DNA of 43,832 nt from Candidatus Odyssella sp. (GTDB taxonomy: Bacteria; Pseudomonadota; Alphaproteobacteria; Paracaedibacterales; CAITNM01), in NCBI GenBank assembly GCA_020726185.1, contig DYTB01000010.1:1-43832 (forward strand), given 5' to 3'. Positions 1-7,100 of the stretch are shown here, piece after piece; position 1 is the stretch's first letter, and each line of letters opens with the position of its first letter. Under the pieces are notes generated by a model. That model did not search any database and was not told where the DNA came from. It was given only the letters and a program-made list of their open reading frames with translations. A program made the position numbers and the translations under genes.

Positions 1-1
1 T

Positions 2-1222
2 ATCAAATCAATATTGAGTATAATACTGTTAACTTCCGTTGTGTTTTGTATGGAAGAAGAAAAGACCTCTAAAAAACCTTCTCATGTTATAGATATGGAC
101 TTAACTGCTGGAAAAGAAGTTGCTCAAAAACAAAAAGAAATTTTTACTGAAGAAAATTTTTTAAAGGTGTTTAAACCACAGGAGATACAAAAACTGGATA
201 TAAATTGGCAAGCTTTTCAAGATGGTGATTTTGATGAGCCAGGCAAGCGCTCTGCTATAAGCAAAATTACTAAATTTATGTTGCTGAACACAAAAAACAC
301 TCAAGAATTTAAGCAATTAGATGGAGAGTTAGATGCAATTAATAAAGATCAACAGCGCGTGCATTTGCGGCGCGTAAACGACGTTGCCCTGGAGTATTTT
401 CAACTTAAATTTTCTGATTTTGCTGTTGATATAGGTTATAAACTTGGAGGTGTACAGCTTGGTAATACGGTTACAATTTCTAAAGAAAGTGAAAAATCTA
501 TCACTTACCATGTTAAAACACATTCAGACGGCCTGGCTTCTGGAAAAAGCGCAGCAGCAACGATCGTAAATCCTGTGGAACTGATGGTTTATAAAATTTT
601 AGAAAGGATTGGTATTGGTTGCGAATCACATTTTTTTGGTAGAGACGCGAAGAATTTCTATATAGCAACAAAGGATACAGGTTTTGATGGTACTTATTTA
701 AGCTATGGGAAAATGAAAGAAGAGCATTCAAATTTTTCTAATTCGGAAGAGTTTTCTAATGGAATTTTTTGTTTAGACTTGTTGTCTCGTATTTTGCGAC
801 TAACTGATCTGCAAACAAACTCTGGTAATTTTGGTTTTGTAAATAAATCTGATGGTTGGCATATAAAGGCTATTGATTTTAGAGTAGTAAACGAACAGAA
901 TTTCAAAATAAATAAAGAGTATTTTCAAGGATTTCTTGAGGGTAACACGCAGGTTAGTTATTCGGATGAACCTATAAAAAATATATTTAAAAAGCATAAA
1001 GATCTAGAGCAGATAGCTAGAAATATATTTTCTAATCAATTTAAGAATTTTTACCAAATTGTGAAAGAATCTGCACAAGAAGTTTTTGAAGCAATTAAAA
1101 ATAATGTTAAAGAACAAACATCAGCAAAGGATTTACAAAATATGAAGGAAGCCTTATTTTCATATACAGAAGCAATAGAGTATAATTTTAACGTTTTTTG
1201 TAAGGAATTAAAAATAATATAA
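2..1222 (+). CDS. Exported protein with kinase-like motifs, 5' end cut by window
   Basis: The reading frame is open to the left edge, and its first readable residues (IKSILSIILLTSVVFC) form a hydrophobic export signal, so the true start lies just outside the window. TTG at 14 is only an in-frame alternative. The body has motifs spaced like a small-molecule or protein kinase fold: a lysine in YHVKTH near residue 168, a glutamate in NPVELMVYKILE near 190, a catalytic-loop-like RLTDLQTNSGNFGF near 268, and a DFG-like AIDFRVV near 290 (numbers from position 14). This motif assignment is inference by eye. A helical C-terminal tail of about 100 residues follows. I do not recognise a family. Export plus a kinase-like fold would fit a host-directed or periplasmic enzyme, but it could be an inactive pseudokinase. 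It is convergent with the CDI-like locus. Confidence 0.6.
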   Translation: MKSILSIILLTSVVFCMEEEKTSKKPSHVIDMDLTAGKEVAQKQKEIFTEENFLKVFKPQEIQKLDINWQAFQDGDFDEPGKRSAISKITKFMLLNTKNTQEFKQLDGELDAINKDQQRVHLRRVNDVALEYFQLKFSDFAVDIGYKLGGVQLGNTVTISKESEKSITYHVKTHSDGLASGKSAAATIVNPVELMVYKILERIGIGCESHFFGRDAKNFYIATKDTGFDGTYLSYGKMKEEHSNFSNSEEFSNGIFCLDLLSRILRLTDLQTNSGNFGFVNKSDGWHIKAIDFRVVNEQNFKINKEYFQGFLEGNTQVSYSDEPIKNIFKKHKDLEQIARNIFSNQFKNFYQIVKESAQEVFEAIKNNVKEQTSAKDLQNMKEALFSYTEAIEYNFNVFCKELKII

Positions 1223-1359
1223 GAATAAGTACGCAAAAAATAAAGGTGGAGTATCAAGAAGAGAGCGTTGGATATATGCTAGATTTTCTTGTTCTCCAGC
1301 CTCTTTCTGCGACATAGTAACACACTTAGCTTTCCCAAAAACTATTCTACCAAAATGTT

Positions 1360-1524
1360 GGATTAAGGTCGGCGGCCAACCAAGCTGAATCCAAGGATTT
1401 AGCTGAGTATAATCTTTTAAAAATCAAAGAAAAATGTGGTACAAAATATCCCATCATTGTAAAATTATGCTTAAATCAGCTTAATCTTAGGGAGTGGGTT
1501 TATGGGTTTGAAACAGTTCAGTGA
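1360..1524 (+). pseudogene. IS256-family (mutator-type) transposase remnant
   Basis: The roughly 360-base gap between the first gene and the immunity gene holds a decayed coding fragment. Frame 1 reads LRSAANQAESKDLAEYNLLK followed by IKEKCGTKYPIIVKLCLNQL and a stop at 1522-1524. This matches the pattern of IS256/mutator transposases near their C-terminal third: an alanine-rich helix, then a (K/R)W(G)xKYPxIVxSW-like segment. The usual tryptophans are replaced by cysteines. No start, catalytic triad or terminal inverted repeats are visible, so the element is dead. The assignment rests on family pattern memory only. Confidence 0.45.
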
Positions 1525-1581
1525 AAGTTCTCAGTCTCTGCTAAAAGCCAGTAAACTAAATGTTTAGGCAATGGGATTTCA

Positions 1582-2061
1582 TCAAGATTGCCCAATTTCT
1601 TCATAGCTCTTAAGGCTGCTTATGAACTCTTCAAATGAATCGGCAATCAACGTAAGGTTACTGTAGTCAGCTACTTCACCATTATCAGTATTTGCTCCCC
1701 TTTCGTGATCCCAAAAGTAAATTTTACCATAATCTTGACCTTTCACAGAAAGAAGCACTAAATTACTAAAGGTATCATAGGCAATTGGTACAGTATTTGA
1801 TGGAATTATATCTTGGTAATTTTTAAGGTTGTTCAATAAATCATAATTTTCTTGAGGTGTAATGCCCAAAAAAGCAGCTAGTACTGAACCATCTTCACTG
1901 TTATAAAAATTGAATTCTAGACGGCAACACGGGCGGCCACCATTAAATTTCAACAGAAAATTTCTGAAAGAAACCGGAAACTTTATACTTAAATATTTTT
2001 CTAAGCATTTTAGGGTGTTCTCAGACAATGTAGGGTCTGTTTTAGATAGCGAAAATTGCAT
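1582..2061 (-). CDS. SUKH (SMI1/KNR4-type) immunity protein
   Basis: A 159-residue cytoplasmic protein, predicted to bind and neutralise the nuclease encoded directly upstream. The start chosen is the ATG at 2061 (MQFSLSKTDPTL), 4 bases after the toxin stop codon. Its ribosome-binding site, AAAGGAAAG, lies inside the last toxin codons, so the two genes are translationally coupled. An in-frame start at 2124 would add 21 unlikely residues. SUKH features visible: an N-terminal helix then the KFPVSFRNFLLKFNGG segment near residues 27-42 (the family's P-x-x-[FY]-x-x-F-L-x-x-x-N-G-G pattern), YGKIYFWDHE near 110, and a C-terminal SFEEFISSL helix. SUKH proteins are the commonest immunity partners of WHH-type nuclease toxins. 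The frame is intact although the toxin gene is broken. Confidence 0.85.
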   Translation of the reverse strand: MQFSLSKTDPTLSENTLKCLEKYLSIKFPVSFRNFLLKFNGGRPCCRLEFNFYNSEDGSVLAAFLGITPQENYDLLNNLKNYQDIIPSNTVPIAYDTFSNLVLLSVKGQDYGKIYFWDHERGANTDNGEVADYSNLTLIADSFEEFISSLKSYEEIGQS

Positions 2062-2065
2062 AATA

Positions 2066-3733
2066 TTACTTCTTTCCTTTAAGCACAGATACACCACCTG
2101 TATGCGGTACAGCATAGCGAGCATGAATATCGTTTGGCACTAACATCATGGTTTTCCCGTCATAGTGATGATGCCAAGTAAAACCTTCCGGCGTCACTTT
2201 TAAACCAGTAATACTATTGGCTATTTTTTCATCTATTTTTCGCATACCAGTAACTTGAACATCTACTTTTTTCACGGCATACCTTGAAAAGTCAGCAAAA
2301 CCAGAACCATTAAATGGAACTCCATGGGGATATTTTTCTCTTAAATTATTACGTAAAGCAGGATCTTTTACCTTATCAAAATGGTATGTTGTGCCAGCTA
2401 ACATGTGATTATCAGGCATTTGTCCGCCAATCATTCTTACTCGATCATTTTTGAATTTGAACACCTCATCGGTGCCAAATAATTTGAATCTAGTGCTAAC
2501 ATCTTCCGCTTCAAAAGGTCTGCGCACTGGCTTATCTACAGCTTTAGTATCGCGGTTAATAGCAGCCTTGAAATTAGCAGGTGTTTTGTTGGTAGTCATA
2601 AACTCAGGTACGTTGCCGCTAGGTTTTGATCCCTTGTCACCAATCTTGCCACCTAGCTTCATTCCACTTTTGAGTGCCTTGCCACCCTTACCCAAGACCC
2701 CCATAGAAGAGGAAACCACGGATTGAACGGTGCCTAAAGCATCATACTTACCGGTCACAAAGCCGTGAATGCCTTCTGTCACACCTATAAGCAGACCGGT
2801 CGTGCCAGGAATATAGGTTGAAGCCTCTAGTATATAACCCGTAGCCTCCCCAGACCAATAGGATCTGGCGTAAAAGATATCGGCATTTTTAACGACCATA
2901 TCGTGACTATCTTGGCTTAAGGCTCTTCCACTACGTATTGCTCTGGCTTGGTCTAGGCTATCTTTTATATATTTAACTCGCCCACGTTCATAAGCCTGTT
3001 CAGTACGCTCATCCTCTCCCTCGCCGTAAGCTTGCTTGTCTCCTTCGATGATGCCTAAATCTTCCAGGCACAACCTAACATCAGGATGCATCTTAAAATT
3101 ATGCTCAATTGCATTATTGGCTGTTTGATAAGCAATAATAGGATCAAGTCCCGTGCCCAATGCCATGATGCTAGTAAGTAGTTTGGCTAATTCACCAGCG
3201 TGCTCGCGCTGTTCCTGGCTGTCTCCACTTAAGCCTTCCGCAAGAGTTTCAGCTATCACCGCCCCAAAGGCACCTGATTTTAAGCCTTCCTCAAAACTAC
3301 CACCGGATAGCTTTGAACTAAGCCCACCCGATAGGCCACCTAGCATGCCGTGCAATAGCTTCTGAGTCCCCGAGTCGATTCTATCGGGATTGTCCGCATC
3401 ACGCAGATCACCAATCTTGCCGGCTCCCAATGCTGCTAGTGTGTTTATGGTGGCTGAAACAATCCCTTGACGCATTGCTTTTTCAAAGCTTTGCCCATCA
3501 ATAGCCACTGACATTGCGGTATTAACCGATGACTGGATTAAATACTTGGTTGCCAGATTGGTTAATGTCATGGCATTAGTGACACCGCATAGGTTCCCAG
3601 CCCCCTTAGTCAAACCGGCGGTTGCCATTGATATTCCCAGAGTTTTGCCAATATCACGTTTGCCAAGTTCAGCTATTGTTTTGTTAGGATTGCCATCCTG
3701 TTCCACCAGGCAAATCGCCGCTTGACTACACAA
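2066..3733 (-). CDS. CdiA-like C-terminal part: DUF637 region and WHH nuclease toxin
   Basis: This is the 3' fragment of the large surface-toxin gene; the listed start is an internal codon and the frame runs back to about 3758. Its first 170 residues (CSQAAICLVEQDGNPNKTIA and onward) match the DUF637 haemagglutinin region found before the toxin in CdiA proteins. The last 130 residues form a WHH nuclease domain (HNH/Endo VII superfamily). GVPFNGSGFADFSRYA and TGMRKIDEKIAN precede the signature FTWHHHYDGKTMMLVP near residue 520, followed by DIHARYAVPHTGG. The WHH histidines would coordinate metal and cut nucleic acid in a neighbouring cell. The immunity gene follows 4 bases downstream. Upstream coding is joined only through a -1 frameshift near 3735-3760, so this part is probably not made as a fusion unless the shift is an assembly error. 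Confidence 0.8.
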   Translation of the reverse strand: MCSQAAICLVEQDGNPNKTIAELGKRDIGKTLGISMATAGLTKGAGNLCGVTNAMTLTNLATKYLIQSSVNTAMSVAIDGQSFEKAMRQGIVSATINTLAALGAGKIGDLRDADNPDRIDSGTQKLLHGMLGGLSGGLSSKLSGGSFEEGLKSGAFGAVIAETLAEGLSGDSQEQREHAGELAKLLTSIMALGTGLDPIIAYQTANNAIEHNFKMHPDVRLCLEDLGIIEGDKQAYGEGEDERTEQAYERGRVKYIKDSLDQARAIRSGRALSQDSHDMVVKNADIFYARSYWSGEATGYILEASTYIPGTTGLLIGVTEGIHGFVTGKYDALGTVQSVVSSSMGVLGKGGKALKSGMKLGGKIGDKGSKPSGNVPEFMTTNKTPANFKAAINRDTKAVDKPVRRPFEAEDVSTRFKLFGTDEVFKFKNDRVRMIGGQMPDNHMLAGTTYHFDKVKDPALRNNLREKYPHGVPFNGSGFADFSRYAVKKVDVQVTGMRKIDEKIANSITGLKVTPEGFTWHHHYDGKTMMLVPNDIHARYAVPHTGGVSVLKGKK

Positions 3734-4155
3734 AGTTCCATAACCAGCATAAGCATAGCTGATGGTATACTGGATGCAGCAAAGGGATTCCCCGTAGCTA
3801 AGCTGACTGCCAAGGATAAAACTAATGCAGCTCCAGCACTTAAGCTTTTCTGGCTGGAATGAGTAGATTGATGGATATTATCCACGTCTTTAAAGATAAT
3901 TTCACTATCACTGATAATTTTATCAAAGGTACCCTTACTGCCTCTCACTCTTTCGACAATTACTTTGGGACTATGGAGATAAATATTATTCTCAAAAGTT
4001 GGGTTGATACGGGTAAGGCAGTTTTCAGTTTTTTGACTTGATTTGTTCCAGACGATACCTTTATAGGTCGATTGCATCTGGGATTGACTTTGATCGGTGC
4101 CTGTATTTATTTCAATTTTCTCAGTTGCAGTAAAGTTTCCATTCGTCGCAAACAA
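3673..4155 (-). CDS. CdiA-like middle fragment between two frameshifts
   Basis: A third reading frame carries the short stretch linking the N-terminal and C-terminal parts. It reads naturally from about 4200 (TANLRQFIATNTLFATNGNF) to about 3745 (NPFAASSIPSA), continuing beta-helix-type repeats into a hydrophobic AAALVLSLAVSLATGNPFAA-like segment typical just before DUF637. The listed ATG at 4155 is internal to the original protein. After PSA the frame turns into nonsense while the next frame continues as YAYAGYGTLCSQAA, the expected DUF637 entry. Both junctions are net -1 changes. Not expected to be an independent protein. Confidence 0.65.
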   Translation of the reverse strand: MFATNGNFTATEKIEINTGTDQSQSQMQSTYKGIVWNKSSQKTENCLTRINPTFENNIYLHSPKVIVERVRGSKGTFDKIISDSEIIFKDVDNIHQSTHSSQKSLSAGAALVLSLAVSLATGNPFAASSIPSAMLMLVMELCVVKRRFAWWNRMAILTKQ

Positions 4156-7100
4156 TGTATTTGTTGCAATAAATTGCCGCAGATTAGCTGTAAACTTAGG
4201 AGCTGTCCTCCTTTAGAGGACAAAGCTTGGCTTGACTCTTGGGTAGTCTTTTGGGTCGACCCTCCAAATATAGCTCTGCTATAAGTTTCCGTCATGCTTT
4301 GCACTGATTTCCGATTATGAGCTTCAGTAATATTTAAAGTATCAGCATTGAGTTCTAAGTTGGTCTTTATGATTGGTGCTTGGGTATACATGCTTCCACC
4401 AAGGTTGGCATTAAGCTCACCTGATCCCAAATATTCGGTTGGAACCATGATTACTTCATCGGTAACCGTTTTTGTGTGCGAGCGTTTGTCGTAAGTATCG
4501 GTGGTGCTGCGGCTGCTCACCTCAAGTGCTTTATCAATGATATTTCCAGGCGTCACAATGTTGGTTTTGTTATCCTTGCCGCCTGTATCGATCCGTGCCC
4601 CAGTTAGCAAAACGTCACCACCAACAATAAAATTTTGCTCGTTGTTATTTCCGAGGTTTTGAATATACGGATGAGAGCTTTGTTCGTAAAAATTATCCGT
4701 ATTGCCTTGACGTCTAGTCAACGCTTCCACCTTAAGGTTACCTGATATATTACTTGTGCCACCATGACCACTATATTGTGCAGCCCCCATAAGCGTCATG
4801 TCACCCTGTACCTGATTGGTTATTTGGCTATCACTGTGAACGATTGCTGAGGTGTTTTCAGTTTGAAGCGATTCTTTTGGCACAAACACCTTGGGGCGTA
4901 GATCACAGATTTCCTGATCTAAGTCATCTTCCATTCTTTTTAATTTCTCGATAGCGCGGTAATTAGCTCCCAACTCAAACAACAACATTTGTTTAGCGCA
5001 ATTCTTCACATCCTTAGCATAAACGCTCATATCTTCATAAGTGATGGGAATTAGTTGATGATATCTAACCGCTACGATATTTTGAGCTTCTTCTTCAGTT
5101 TGCGCCTCGTTGTTTTGTAAAAGCCTTTGCTTCATATTGTTAATGGCAAAAACTTGTGAGTTTTCGTAAATTTTTCTGGAAAAATCACTTCTTTGTGGAT
5201 TACATAAAGCTTTCAAAACTAAAGTATCGAGAAGGCTCTCTAAAACCCTTTTAGAGACGGTGTGTTGAAGTTTGGTGTTTTGCAGTAAATTTGTGTTAAA
5301 GGTCTCGTAATTGTTGGTTAAGATCGGCGTTGGGCCAGTACCGTAGGTAGGGGGTTCATTTTTTTCATGAGGCGCATCATATCGATACTGTCCTTTTTGG
5401 TTGGTAACCAAGCTATGAGGTTGTCTTGATTGAGATTGCGCACCGCTAGCAACATCAATAAACAAATCACGTGTTTGATCTATAGTCACATCGAAACCAG
5501 CATTTCTGGCAATTTGCGTCAGGGCTTGCACCAGATCCATTGTCTGAGTTGTCGAGATGCCTTCAATCTTTAAGCCGTGAGATTCCAGCTTCATATCTGA
5601 ATAGGACAAAATGCCGGCTTTATGAATGCCTAAATTATCGCCTTGTCCACCACACATGCCTTCATTTGCCCATCGATCTTGACGACTTTGAACCAATACT
5701 CCCTTGATTGCCTTAAGTTCGCCACTTTCATTCTTGGGTAAATATATGTTCTGACGCTTTAAGAAAAGTCTACCTTTGGAAACGATATGGGAAGCTAGAA
5801 CCAATAACGAATCTGTATCAATTTCTAAATCCCCGCCACCAACATTAATCCAGCCTTCATCAGATTGCTCTCGGTAATAAAATCTCTGAGTGCATTGATC
5901 ACCCCCACTACAAGTGTCCCTAACCTGGCGGCCTCCTTTAGGATAATAGTGTCCATTGCAATATTTATTACCATACGGATTTCTCGAATTTTCATCTCTG
6001 CGCACGACAATTTCAGGGGCTGAAAGCAATCCACCGCGTTTCGAAGAGATCGTCCCAGCTATATTGGTAATTTGTTTTTGTGAGAACAGATTTAGGTGGC
6101 CATCTGCTTGCATTAACCCATAATGGTTATTCAACAGGGCATTCTGTCCTTTGACGGCGATTTTAAGATTTCCACCTACCGAGATCGCTGCACCATTCCG
6201 TCTTTTAGGATAGCTAATGATACTTGCGCCTGTCTCTACATGGTTTGGGTCTAAGGCAGAAGCCCCATTGACAAACTTATCGCCGTTTACGATGATTTGG
6301 GCGTCCTGCATAGCTGTGATATGACCAAACCGATTATCAAAGGCATCTACGGTGATGTTGATACCAAACTTGTAGGCTGATAAAACTCCCCAACCGCCAT
6401 TGGCCGAACCTAGCTCTAAAGTTTTGGCGTGCACTTCCATAGTCGGTGCGAGTAATTTGGCTTGCACACTCAAAGTATCTCGAATATGAAATTCCAAAGG
6501 CATCGCAAATTGCTGCTCTTGTTTAATCGTCAATCGATCAGCATGCATGACAATTTTTTTAGCTTGGGTTTGCTTTAAACCTTCAAGAGCATTTAAAGCA
6601 TCAACGAGGGCTTCAACTGTAAGATCACCATTAACCCGAAAATCTCCCATATTAATGCCGTTGTAATTATTTAAGGAACAAGAGGGGGAATACCAAATAC
6701 CAGTGTTTTTAGGTTTGCCAAGCCACATCCATCTAGAGTTATCGATTAAAATACCAGCATTCTCGAAGGGGTTATCCCCCCGCATATCAAAATCCCCTCT
6801 GGTTAAAGTCAGTTGACCACTTTTCTCATTACGCAGCCAAAGCTTCAGATCCTTATCTTGATCATAAGTAGAGCTGTCCGCTTCAATCTCAGCAATTCCA
6901 CGATTAACTAGTCGAGAGCTACCTGTGCCTTGGACAGCTTTAAATTTACCATCGTTATAAATAGTGCCGCCCATCACAAGGCCAGTTAAGTTAGCAAGCC
7001 CTCCTTTGGCAACTTTAATATCGGCTTTGAGTTGCGCTTTTTTGAGGGCTATTAATTGACCTGTGGAAGTTAAGGTCAGTTCCTTATCCGCATCGAGTGT

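Noticed and set aside
3735-4215. Programmed -1 ribosomal frameshifting joining the three CdiA-like frames
   Set aside because: No X-XXY-YYZ slippery heptamer is visible at either junction, and the products would be expected to be made as one chain in this family. Mutation or sequence error is simpler.
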